A stretch of DNA of 5,762 nucleotides from Cyanobacteria bacterium UBA7694 (lineage in GTDB: Bacteria > Cyanobacteriota > Sericytochromatia > UBA7694). Position numbers and translations under genes: made by a program. Of the stretch, positions 1 through 5,122 are shown piece by piece. The notes below the pieces were generated by a model. That model saw only the letters and a list, made by a program, of their open reading frames with translations. It was not told the DNA's origin and did no database searches. Within the stretch, counting starts at the first letter, position 1; each line of letters begins with the position of its first letter. Location: assembly GCA_002482705.1 (NCBI GenBank), contig DLGM01000170.1, positions 1-5,762 on the forward strand, written 5' to 3'.

Positions 1-525
1 AAGGCCTAAGGCATGGCCCGCTTCGTGGATGGCAATGGCTTGGAGTTCTTCTGCGCTAAACAGGGGTTCACCCGGAGTTAAACCCGTTCCCTCCTGGGCC
101 CGTACCGCTAAATGGATCACGCTGCGGTGATAAATTTTGCCATTGCGCCCCTGGTAGGGATTGGGCAGCATCGCTTTGCCCCAGGCCGATTCATGCTCAA
201 ACTTGGAACGCCATTTGACGACAATCTGGGCCTGCGCCGGATCATTGACATAGGTGACCTGGAGTTTGGGTTCAACTTGCATCCAGGCCTGGAAGGCCTG
301 TTTGACAATTGGAACATACATACCGGGGTTTTCGACGTTTAAGTCCCGTCCCGGGCTTGGAATATACACTTTCAGAGGCATTTCATAAGCTTGCCAGCGG
401 AAAAACTGGTAAAAATCAACCCCCATGGGTTGGTCACACAGATAGTCTTGTCCGGTTTGAGCCATTGCGGGAGGTAATATCAACGCCCCGAGTAAACATA
501 TCCCTAAACCCCATTTTTTGCGCAT
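1..525 (-). CDS. Exported matrixin-like zinc metalloprotease, C-terminus cut off by the window edge
   Basis: This gene reads leftward off the window edge; 175 codons are visible without a stop. The start at 525 is preceded by a good GGAGG ribosome binding site about 7 nt upstream. Residues 1-22 form a signal peptide: basic MRKK, a hydrophobic core, then PAMA before Q23. The mature part has the order seen in metzincin (M10, matrixin-like) proteases: a strand with LKVYIP (about 51-56), a helix (VKQAFQAW, 73-80), an edge strand (AQIVVKW, 99-105) and the active-site helix with HEAGHALGL at 167-175. H167 and H171 would bind zinc and E168 would be the catalytic base. The expected third histidine of HExxHxxGxxH would be residue 177, just outside the window. 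It probably acts in the periplasm or outside the cell; the substrate is unknown. The upstream small membrane gene is 53 bp away, so they may share a transcript. Confidence 0.85.
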   Translation of the reverse strand, partial: MRKKWGLGICLLGALILPPAMAQTGQDYLCDQPMGVDFYQFFRWQAYEMPLKVYIPSPGRDLNVENPGMYVPIVKQAFQAWMQVEPKLQVTYVNDPAQAQIVVKWRSKFEHESAWGKAMLPNPYQGRNGKIYHRSVIHLAVRAQEGTGLTPGEPLFSAEELQAIAIHEAGHALGL

Positions 526-552
526 GACTGCCTCCGGCAAAAAGATGTTCTT

Positions 553-558
553 ATCATA
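553..558 (-). promoter_or_regulatory. Possible -10 box for the metalloprotease gene
   Basis: On the minus strand the 53-bp gap between the two leftward genes contains TATGAT, which differs from the TATAAT consensus at one position, about 28 bp before the protease start codon. No convincing -35 box is seen at 16-18 bp. It could give the protease its own promoter beside read-through from the upstream gene. This is a weak call from a single hexamer. Confidence 0.25.
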
Positions 559-578
559 ACCTGTTCATTGGCAGAAGC

Positions 579-806
579 CTAGCGGCGATTGCGCAAATTG
601 ACGCTGTACAGGGTCACCATGGCAAAACCGCCACATGCTAACAAAAGCATGTCTTGGCGGGCATTGTCCTGGACATAGAGCACAATGCCAGTGACGCCAA
701 TCAGGGCAAATAAAAAGAGGTTAAAGGTCGGCAGATGGCGGATTTGAAACAGGGTACGCAAATCAAAAAGGCGCCCAAGGTAGGCTTTAAAAGCAGATTT
801 GGCCAT
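579..806 (-). CDS. Small two-helix membrane protein, 75 residues, function unknown
   Basis: I do not recognise this family. The start at 806 is chosen because the minus strand there reads GGAGGGAAT directly before ATG; the frame stays open further upstream, but that extension runs over the divergent promoter region and into the next gene. The protein has a basic, amphipathic N-terminal stretch (K3, K7, R12, R17, R23), two hydrophobic segments at about 27-45 and 53-70 joined by a short polar turn (QDNARQD), and a basic tail RNRR. The positive-inside rule predicts a hairpin with both ends in the cytoplasm. It lies 53 bp upstream of the exported metalloprotease on the same strand, so co-transcription is likely, but nothing in the sequence links their functions. 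Confidence 0.7.
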   Translation of the reverse strand: MAKSAFKAYLGRLFDLRTLFQIRHLPTFNLFLFALIGVTGIVLYVQDNARQDMLLLACGGFAMVTLYSVNLRNRR

Positions 807-882
807 ATTCCCTCCGTGTCTAAGGTACTTCACAAAGCCAGAAGGCGGCAAGCCGTAGGGAATCGGCAAGCTGCTCTTCCGC

Positions 883-909
883 TGGGTACTGCATGTTATG
901 ATGTACCCA
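883..909. repeat. Perfect 7-bp inverted repeat around the -10 box, operator-like
   Basis: TGGGTAC at 883-889 and its exact reverse complement GTACCCA at 903-909 flank a 13-bp spacer that contains the extended -10 element at 894-902. The centre-to-centre distance of 20 bp is about two helical turns, as expected for a dimeric repressor bound to one face of DNA. The downstream arm ends near the predicted transcription start, so most of the repeat would not be transcribed, which favours a DNA site over an RNA hairpin. The regulator is not identified. Confidence 0.45.
894..902 (+). promoter_or_regulatory. Extended -10 promoter for the YbjN-like gene and moaB
   Basis: The bases TGT-TATGAT match an extended -10 element (TGN followed by a hexamer one base off TATAAT). 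No good -35 box is visible 17 bp upstream, which is acceptable for extended -10 promoters. The predicted start of transcription near 909 leaves a leader of about 20 nt carrying the AAGGAG ribosome binding site at 916-921. Confidence 0.5.
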
Positions 910-927
910 CGCTGAAAGGAGCTTATT

Positions 928-1530
928 ATGGCAATTGCAGCCCCTGAATCTCCCCTGACACAGATTAAAACAGTGCTGGAGCATCTCCAGTTTCCCACCT
1001 ATCTGATGGAAGCCAGTGCCGAAATTCCCTTTGAACAGTTGTTGGTCTCGCTTGACCCGGAGTCTGAGCAACAGGTCTCGCTGTATGTCATGCAACTGAT
1101 GTTTTCCGAAGATATTCTGCATGCCAGCGCTCATGAGGCGGTTTTACCCCTTGAGGCGCGCACTGAAAATGTCACGCTGCAGTTTTTTATGGATCTGCCC
1201 ATGACCTTTGCGCCGGAGCGTCTGCTGGATACCTATCGTTTGGTCAGTGCCTATAATAAACTCTTGCCGTTGGGCGGCCTGAATCTGACCGAACATGGTG
1301 ACAAATCGGGCCTATTTTTTCACTATGCCCATGTGGTAGAGCGAGCCCATCTTTCCATTTCGGTGGTGGTAGATATTCTCGAAACCGTGCAATTTTTCCT
1401 GACTTTGTTTGTGCCCCCACTTCAGGCTTTTCAACACAATCAGAAAGATTTAGCGACGGTGCTTCAAGAAACGGAAGCGGCTTGGGAGCATGCGATTGCA
1501 TCTCTGAGTGCGGCGACCTCGGAGGTTTAA
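928..1530 (+). CDS. YbjN-like protein of unknown function, 200 residues
   Basis: The start is well supported by AAGGAG at 916-921, six bases before ATG. There is no signal peptide or clear membrane helix, so the product is probably cytoplasmic. The layout is an N-terminal helix (about 10-28), alternating strands and loops (32-92, including LQFFMDLP at 84-91), a helix ending in YNKLLPLGGL (109-118), a strand pair with GLFFHYAHV (128-136), and long C-terminal helices (about 142-195). The segment where a helix leads into 'LPLGG', followed by a short strand and a long helix, is the pattern of the YbjN / type III secretion chaperone fold. That assignment rests on pattern only and is uncertain. The last codons contain the ribosome binding site of moaB, which begins 1 nt after this stop, so the two genes are very likely co-transcribed and translationally coupled. 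Confidence 0.8.
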   Translation: MAIAAPESPLTQIKTVLEHLQFPTYLMEASAEIPFEQLLVSLDPESEQQVSLYVMQLMFSEDILHASAHEAVLPLEARTENVTLQFFMDLPMTFAPERLLDTYRLVSAYNKLLPLGGLNLTEHGDKSGLFFHYAHVVERAHLSISVVVDILETVQFFLTLFVPPLQAFQHNQKDLATVLQETEAAWEHAIASLSAATSEV

Positions 1531-1531
1531 G

Positions 1532-2059
1532 ATGGCTGGCCTGGATCTGACGCGTCTGTTTATTCCGTTGCGGGTTGCTATTCTGACGGTATCGGATACC
1601 CGGACCCGTGCCAATGATACCTCTGGTAATACCCTGGCTGAGCTGGTTGAGAGCGCCGGGCATCACCTGGGGGAAAGGTTGATTTTGCCAGACGATCAAG
1701 GGCGTTTAGAGGCACAACTGCGTACCTGGATTGCCGACCCGAGCATTGAAGTAGTCTTGGCCACAGGGGGAACAGGTGTAACAGGCAGGGACGTGACCCC
1801 CGAAGCATTTGCCGCTGTCTGGGAAAAAGAGATTCCCGGTTTTGGAGAATTATTCCGTTGGCTCAGTTACAGCAAAATCGGGACTTCGACCATTCAGTCA
1901 CGGGCCTGTGCCGGGGTCGCCAATGGCACCTATCTCTTTGCCCTGCCGGGCTCGACCGGGGCGGTGCGCGACGCCTGGGAAGACATTCTTGTACATCAGC
2001 TCGATAGCCGCCACCGGCCATGTAATTTTGCCGGACTGTTGCCGCGTCTGTGTGAATAG
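1532..2059 (+). CDS. moaB: MoaB, molybdenum cofactor biosynthesis protein B
   Basis: This 175-residue protein belongs to the MoaB/MogA family, whose active members adenylylate molybdopterin with ATP before metal insertion. It matches the family along its whole length: RVAILTVSDTR (14-24), DTSGNTLAELVE (29-40), the GGTG loop (79-82) with D87 in GRDVTPEA, PGFGELFRWLS (102-112), GTSTIQSRA (117-125), PGSTGAV (139-145) and RPCNF (162-166). The C-terminal RPCNF and the GTST block make it MoaB rather than MogA. From memory, E. coli MoaB lacks clear adenylyltransferase activity while an archaeal MoaB is active, so activity here is not certain. The start at 1532 is preferred over an in-frame ATG at 1508 because GGAGG at 1521-1525 sits six bases upstream and the 1508 start would overlap the preceding gene. 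No other cofactor gene is in view. Confidence 0.95.
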   Translation: MAGLDLTRLFIPLRVAILTVSDTRTRANDTSGNTLAELVESAGHHLGERLILPDDQGRLEAQLRTWIADPSIEVVLATGGTGVTGRDVTPEAFAAVWEKEIPGFGELFRWLSYSKIGTSTIQSRACAGVANGTYLFALPGSTGAVRDAWEDILVHQLDSRHRPCNFAGLLPRLCE

Positions 2060-2062
2060 AAC

Positions 2063-2095
2063 CCCCGTCACATTCGCAGTAAAAGCCCCGTCACA
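2063..2095 (+). repeat. Tandem 10-bp direct repeat upstream of the lipoprotein promoter
   Basis: CCCCGTCACA occurs at 2063-2072 and again, identically, at 2086-2095, a spacing of 23 bp. The second copy ends 22 bp before the -10 hexamer and so covers the position where a -35 box would lie or just upstream of it. Two same-orientation sites roughly two helical turns apart are a common arrangement for an activator that compensates for a poor -35. No regulator is identified. Confidence 0.4.
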
Positions 2096-2117
2096 CTGGG
2101 AACAAAACAAGCTGAGT

Positions 2118-2123
2118 TATAAT
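2118..2123 (+). promoter_or_regulatory. Consensus -10 box for lipoprotein-lpxB
   Basis: A perfect TATAAT lies 38 bp before the lipoprotein start codon. The bases 17 bp upstream (ACTGGG at 2095-2100) do not resemble TTGACA. Transcription would begin near 2130, giving a leader of about 30 nt. With only 18 nt between the lipoprotein and lpxB, this promoter probably drives both. Confidence 0.5.
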
Positions 2124-2161
2124 GAGGACGACTTTGTCGCATGTGTAAAAGGAGTTATTTA

Positions 2162-2809
2162 ATGAAGCGAATTTTATGTTTATTGGCCTCAACATTGATG
2201 TTTGCAGGTTGTACGGTTACGGGTTCTATTAGCCCCAATACAAACCCGACGCCGAGTGCTTCCCCCAGTACTTCGAATGGTACCGGGGTCAATCTGGGCA
2301 CGAATGTGGACAGCAATCTCAATCTCAGTGATATCTTTAAAGTGAACCCTGTCACCGGAACCGTGTTATTATCCGCTTCTGCCAATTTGGCCCGTCAACC
2401 GGGGGTGATTGTGACCACCAGCAGCGAATACGCCGGTTGGCCCAAAGAACGTATCAATGATGGCGATCTGAATACTTCGTGGTTTGCGGCTGTCGGTGAC
2501 AGCAGCACCCAAAACAAACAGCCCTTTGTGAACTATCAATTCCCTCGGCCAATCCGCGTTACGGCGGTCAATATTTGGGGTAACCGTGAATATGACGATG
2601 GTTATGACGTGCTTGAAGCCAATTTGGTGGTGGGTACCAGTGATGGCCGCAGTCAAACCTTGAATTTGAGCTTCCCCAGCCCCAATCGTGATTTTAATGT
2701 CAACTTTTCGCAGCCGATTGCCAATGTGACCAGCCTGCGCTTAACGGTGCTGCGTGACGAGAAGGATCCGGGCATTGCCGAAATTGAAGTTGCTGGCTCG
2801 GTTCAGTAA
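2162..2809 (+). CDS. Lipoprotein with a discoidin-like (F5/8 type C) domain
   Basis: The start at 2162 is set by AAGGAG at 2149-2154, seven bases upstream; an in-frame ATG at 2141 has no such site and would spoil the signal peptide. The first 17 residues form a lipoprotein signal peptide: MKR, a hydrophobic core, then FAGC with C17 as the lipidated cysteine (phenylalanine at -3 is somewhat unusual). Residues 18-50 are a flexible linker rich in Ser, Thr, Pro, Asn and Gly. From about 84 to 212 comes a galactose-binding-like beta sandwich resembling discoidin domains: YAGWPKERINDGDLNTSWF (90-108), FVNYQFPRPIRVTAVNIWG (122-140), and the closing SLRLTVLRDE and IAEIEVAG. Such domains usually bind sugars or anionic lipids. 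There is no enzymatic domain. The gene is 18 nt from lpxB, suggesting an envelope role; the ligand is unknown. Confidence 0.85.
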   Translation: MKRILCLLASTLMFAGCTVTGSISPNTNPTPSASPSTSNGTGVNLGTNVDSNLNLSDIFKVNPVTGTVLLSASANLARQPGVIVTTSSEYAGWPKERINDGDLNTSWFAAVGDSSTQNKQPFVNYQFPRPIRVTAVNIWGNREYDDGYDVLEANLVVGTSDGRSQTLNLSFPSPNRDFNVNFSQPIANVTSLRLTVLRDEKDPGIAEIEVAGSVQ

Positions 2810-2819
2810 GCTTTTTGGC

Positions 2820-2846
2820 GCAGGGGCATGAAACCATTGCCCCTGC
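2820..2846 (+). promoter_or_regulatory. Hairpin that would bury the lpxB ribosome binding site and first start-codon base
   Basis: GCAGGGGCA at 2820-2828 and TGCCCCTGC at 2838-2846 are perfect reverse complements: a 9-bp stem, seven of its pairs G-C, with a 9-nt loop. The 5' arm holds the only ribosome binding site candidate for lpxB (AGGGG, 2822-2826) and the A of its ATG. In mRNA this would hinder initiation unless opened. The lipoprotein stop codon lies 10 nt before the stem, so a terminating ribosome would disturb the stem and allow coupled translation. There is no T run after it, so it is not an intrinsic terminator. Confidence 0.5.
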
Positions 2847-4042
2847 TGCGGGTTGCCCAATCGGCTTACCACAACGAACACCCTGCCTGGCTGATTTCTG
2901 CAGGCGAGGTTTCTGGTGATCTCTTTGCTGCTCAGCTGATGCAAGCCCTGAAAGCACTGCGCCCCGAACTCCAGTTTGTGGGCATTGGCGGTGAACACAT
3001 GCTCGAACAGGGGCTTTTTCCCCTGGAAGAGGTGGTGCCCCGCAGTGCCGTGGGGCTGATCGAGAATTTGCCGGGTCTGCCTTTTTATTGGCATCTGTTT
3101 CGTCGCATTTGTGTGTATCTCAAAACGGAGCGCCCGGCAGCGGTCGTTCTGATCGACTTCCAAGGTTTAAATCTCCGCATTGCCAAGGTGGCCAAAGGGC
3201 TGGGCATTCCGGTGTTTTATTATATTGCCCCCCAGGAATGGTTATGGGGCTTTAAAGGCGGTGCCGTACGGGTGGCGCGGGTCACCACGCGTATTTTTGC
3301 CGTGTTTCGCCCAGAGGCGGACATGTACCAGCAAAGGGGGGCTCCGGTCAGTTATGTGGGCCATCCCCTGTTGGATATGTTGCCCCAGATTCAACAGGCC
3401 GAGGCGCGTGAGCACTTAGGAATTGCCGAGGATGCCACGGTCATTTGTTTAATGCCCGGTAGCCGTCTGCTTGAAATTCAGCGGCTGTTTCCCGTTTTGC
3501 AGGCTGTCGCCCGTTATTTATTGCCCCATTTAAACAATGTCTGGTTTGTACTGCCGGTGGCCAGCAGTTATCTTGAAGCGCAGATGCACAGCCAGCTTGA
3601 CCGCGATCTGATCCAGTTGGTGCCCACCGAACAACGTTATCAAGCCATGGCGGCGGCAGACCTGATTATTGGGGCTTCGGGCAATATGGTCTTGGAAGCG
3701 GCCCTGTTAAACAAGCCGGTGATCGCCATGTACCGGGTGGCCTGGCTCACGTGGTTAGCGGCCAAGCTGTTGCTGCGTTTGCCCTGGATTACCCTGCCGA
3801 ATATTTTGCTGCGTCAGGGGGTGGTACCAGAATTTGTGCAGTTTTTTGAGCCGGGAGATGTGGGGTATAAGGCTTTGCAGTTGCTCAAAGATGAGCGGGC
3901 TCGAAATGCGATGTTGCAAGAATTTCAGGCTTTACGGGTTTTGCTTGAGCCCCATGGGGCGGCCCGCCGGGCCGCTACAGAAATGGTGGCTGGGGTCTAT
4001 GAAACTACATCGGGCCCTGCCGATAGGGTAAACGGTTCATAA
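2828..4042 (+). CDS. lpxB: LpxB, lipid-A-disaccharide synthase
   Basis: LpxB (glycosyltransferase family GT19) joins UDP-2,3-diacylglucosamine and lipid X to make the lipid A disaccharide 1-phosphate, at the inner face of the cytoplasmic membrane. The 404-residue protein shows the family blocks in order: AGEVSGD (25-31), VLIDFQGLNLRIAK (107-120), YYIAPQEWLWG (131-141), RPEADMY (161-167), VGHPLLD (177-183), PGSR with E216 (210-216), ASGNMVLEAALLNKPVIAMYR (283-303) and LPNILLRQGVVPEFVQ (323-338). Length is slightly above the usual 380-390, through about 20 extra residues at the N-terminus and a non-conserved tail. YYIAPQEW recalls cyanobacterial-type LpxB; ASGN replaces the more common ASGT. 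No later ATG or GTG precedes the first motif, so 2828 is the best start despite a weak, hairpin-embedded ribosome site. The usual neighbours lpxA, lpxD and fabZ are absent; a lipoprotein gene lies 18 nt upstream. Confidence 0.95.
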   Translation: MKPLPLLRVAQSAYHNEHPAWLISAGEVSGDLFAAQLMQALKALRPELQFVGIGGEHMLEQGLFPLEEVVPRSAVGLIENLPGLPFYWHLFRRICVYLKTERPAAVVLIDFQGLNLRIAKVAKGLGIPVFYYIAPQEWLWGFKGGAVRVARVTTRIFAVFRPEADMYQQRGAPVSYVGHPLLDMLPQIQQAEAREHLGIAEDATVICLMPGSRLLEIQRLFPVLQAVARYLLPHLNNVWFVLPVASSYLEAQMHSQLDRDLIQLVPTEQRYQAMAAADLIIGASGNMVLEAALLNKPVIAMYRVAWLTWLAAKLLLRLPWITLPNILLRQGVVPEFVQFFEPGDVGYKALQLLKDERARNAMLQEFQALRVLLEPHGAARRAATEMVAGVYETTSGPADRVNGS

Positions 4043-4220
4043 GCAGTAGCCACACGGGAAACAGCAGCACAATGGCAATAAAAAGGGTCGAACGGAAGGC
4101 CATCGCATTAAAGGGCAGGTGCGATTCGAGGGTGTTTTCGAGGGCACTCACTTGCTCTGTGGTGACCAGATAGACGGCAATGCCTGCCAAAACATATACA
4201 AATAACAGTACGCCGCCCAT
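4005..4220 (-). CDS. Small two-helix membrane protein, 71 residues, function unknown
   Basis: I do not recognise this protein. It has two hydrophobic segments, about 3-20 and 43-62, separated by a polar, mildly acidic loop (TEQVSALENTLESH), and a C-terminal tail with R63 and R67. The predicted shape is a hairpin with both ends in the cytoplasm and the loop in the periplasm. A GAGG motif about 10 nt before the start and a TATAAA -10 candidate upstream on the same strand support a real gene, though the ribosome site spacing is long. Its last codons overlap the lpxB 3' end by 38 bp in a convergent arrangement. Its form recalls the 75-residue protein at 579-806, but I see no sequence similarity between the two. 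Confidence 0.6.
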   Translation of the reverse strand: MGGVLLFVYVLAGIAVYLVTTEQVSALENTLESHLPFNAMAFRSTLFIAIVLLFPVWLLLMNRLPYRQGPM

Positions 4221-4374
4221 AAGTATGAAACCTCATTGATTCAGATTTTATACAGATCGTAACACAAGGGTTTGAGGGGGCGTATCGCATCTGCCCTTCG
4301 TGATGCCGAATCAGGCCATGTTTTTGAAGTATGCCTTGGTCACCCTTACAGACAAATCATGTTAGGCTGACAGC
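4221..4374. other. Divergent intergenic region between small membrane protein and CYTH gene
   Basis: This 154-bp gap holds promoters for both directions. The leftward -10 is listed separately at 4247-4252. Rightward, the best candidate is TTGAAG at 4324-4329 with TACAGA at 4347-4352 (17-bp spacer), a weak match on the -10 side. A loose 5-bp inverted repeat GCATC/GATGC with a 10-nt loop lies near 4287-4306. No protein-coding frame with a ribosome binding site is evident. Confidence 0.4.
4247..4252 (-). promoter_or_regulatory. Possible -10 box for the leftward small membrane protein gene
   Basis: The minus strand reads TGTATAAAAT here, with TATAAA one base off consensus, 26 bp before the start codon at 4220. 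No clear -35 hexamer is seen at 16-18 bp. Confidence 0.35.
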
Positions 4375-4860
4375 ATGTCGATGATGCCCAAATATACCCT
4401 CCCCGAAATTGAGCGCCGTTGGCGTGTCAATACCCAACAGGCTGAAAGGGCGCTGGTGGGAGCTGACGTGCGCCAGATTGTAGATAAATACCTCTCGGAT
4501 AGCCAACTGCGTTTGCGCCGGGAAACCCCCGCAGTGGGCCAAGTGGTGTACAAACTCTGCAAAAAATATGGCAAACTCAACACCTTTACCGAGCCGATTG
4601 TCAATATTTACCTGTCGGCCAGTGAATATGCCTTGCTCGATGCCCTGCCAGGTGCCACCCTTGCCAAACAGCGTTACCGCATTGGCGAGGGCAGCCTCGA
4701 CTGTATTCCTAGCCAAGAGGGGCCGCTCTGGATCTACGAAGTAGAGTTCAGCAGCGAAGCCGAAGCCCAAGGGTATCAGCCCCCGGCTTTTGTCGATGAA
4801 GAAATCACCGGCCTTTCGCTCTGGAGTGGAGCCGCCCTGGTTCACGATCAATTTTTATAA
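4375..4860 (+). CDS. CYTH-domain triphosphate tunnel metalloenzyme
   Basis: The 161-residue protein is a stand-alone CYTH domain (CyaB/thiamine triphosphatase family), an eight-stranded tunnel that binds triphosphates with a divalent metal; small bacterial members commonly hydrolyse inorganic tripolyphosphate, others thiamine triphosphate. Visible signatures: PEIERRWRV at 10-18, YLSDSQLRLRRE (39-50) with R46 and R48, K60 in VYKLCKK, KQRYRI (98-103), LDC (108-110) and YEVEFSSEAEA (121-131) with E122 and E124. Two features are atypical: the ExExK signature has arginine (R15) in place of lysine, and the usual C-terminal VT...Y.N..L segment reads ITGLSLWSGAAL. Specificity therefore cannot be assigned. 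The start is ambiguous: ATG codons at 4375, 4381 and 4384 all lie before the domain and none has a strong ribosome site (TTAGG about 14 nt before the first). It is the first gene of a three-gene unit. Confidence 0.88.
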   Translation: MSMMPKYTLPEIERRWRVNTQQAERALVGADVRQIVDKYLSDSQLRLRRETPAVGQVVYKLCKKYGKLNTFTEPIVNIYLSASEYALLDALPGATLAKQRYRIGEGSLDCIPSQEGPLWIYEVEFSSEAEAQGYQPPAFVDEEITGLSLWSGAALVHDQFL

Positions 4861-4870
4861 GGCTTTTTTT

Positions 4871-5122
4871 ATGCAAGACTCCCAAGATTTACCCCCCCAA
4901 GATCAACCCAATAACCCCTTACAGGGTATTACGCTCGAAACGATAGTCACCGAACTGGTTGCTGAATACGGCTGGAAAGGCCTGGGCGAAATGATTCCCG
5001 TGCGCTGTTTTCAGCACAATCCGAGCATTAAGTCGAGCCTGACATTTTTGCGCAAGACCCCCTGGGCGCGCAGCAAAGTTGAAAGTTTGTATCTGCGCAC
5101 ACGCAAAAAACGGCGTTATTAA
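4871..5122 (+). CDS. VF530-family (DUF2132) small protein
   Basis: This 83-residue protein matches the VF530/DUF2132 family almost end to end: NPLQGITLETIVTELVAEYG (15-34), then the GLGEMIPVRCF block (37-47), NPSIKSSLTFLRKTPWAR (50-67) and VESLYL (70-75). The family is widespread in proteobacteria and has no firmly established role; from memory, a Vibrio fischeri member was studied by NMR and suggested to bind nucleic acid. The tail RTRKKRRY (76-83) is strongly basic, in keeping with that idea, while residues 1-14 are acidic and proline-rich and probably disordered. The start at 4871 is chosen over an in-frame ATG at 4790, which lies inside the CYTH gene; AAGG at 4859-4862 serves as ribosome site. 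It follows the CYTH stop by 10 nt and shares one base with the yaeQ start. Confidence 0.9.
   Translation: MQDSQDLPPQDQPNNPLQGITLETIVTELVAEYGWKGLGEMIPVRCFQHNPSIKSSLTFLRKTPWARSKVESLYLRTRKKRRY

Larger units (their letters stand above)
807..927. other. Divergent intergenic region
   Basis: This 121-bp gap separates the leftward membrane protein gene from the rightward YbjN-like gene and must hold the promoters for both directions. The rightward promoter is recognisable at 894-902. Leftward, a weak -10 candidate on the minus strand is TACCTT with TTGCCG 18 bp before it; another is CATAAC inside the inverted repeat at 883-909. Neither is convincing. No open frame with a ribosome binding site is contained here. 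Confidence 0.5.
2060..2161 (+). other. Intergenic region upstream of the lipoprotein
   Basis: This 102-bp gap carries the promoter elements listed separately (direct repeat 2063-2095 and -10 box 2118-2123) and the AAGGAG ribosome binding site at 2149-2154. I see no strong hairpin followed by a T run, so no intrinsic terminator for the moaB transcript can be named. A short CGAC-TTT-GTCG inverted repeat at 2129-2139 is too small to interpret. Confidence 0.5.

Noticed and set aside
112..527. Two plus-strand frames of 76 and 72 codons
   Set aside because: Both are antisense to the exported metalloprotease, whose signal peptide and HEAGH motif fix the coding strand.
807..998. N-terminal extension of the 75-residue membrane protein on the minus strand
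   Set aside because: The extension would overlap the divergent promoter and the start of the YbjN-like gene, while the start at 806 has a strong GGAGG site.
1508..1531. Earlier in-frame ATG for moaB
   Set aside because: It lies inside the preceding gene without a ribosome site; 1532 has GGAGG at the right distance and matches family length.
1244..1699. 151-codon minus-strand open frame
   Set aside because: It runs antisense across the YbjN-like/moaB junction, its product is low in recognisable structure, and moaB is certain on the other strand.
2820..2846. Intrinsic terminator between the lipoprotein and lpxB
   Set aside because: The stem is strong, but it is followed by TGCGGGTTGCCC rather than a T run and it overlaps the lpxB start, so a translation-level role is more plausible.
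2741..3163. 140-codon minus-strand open frame
   Set aside because: Antisense to the lipoprotein end and the conserved N-terminal third of LpxB; no supporting start signals.
4266..4347. AAGGGT / ACCCTT inverted pair in the intergenic region
   Set aside because: Six-base arms about 70 bp apart are expected by chance and match no known arrangement.
4357..4851. 164-codon minus-strand open frame
   Set aside because: It lies wholly opposite the CYTH gene, has no ribosome binding site of its own and reads as the complement of a clearly conserved protein.
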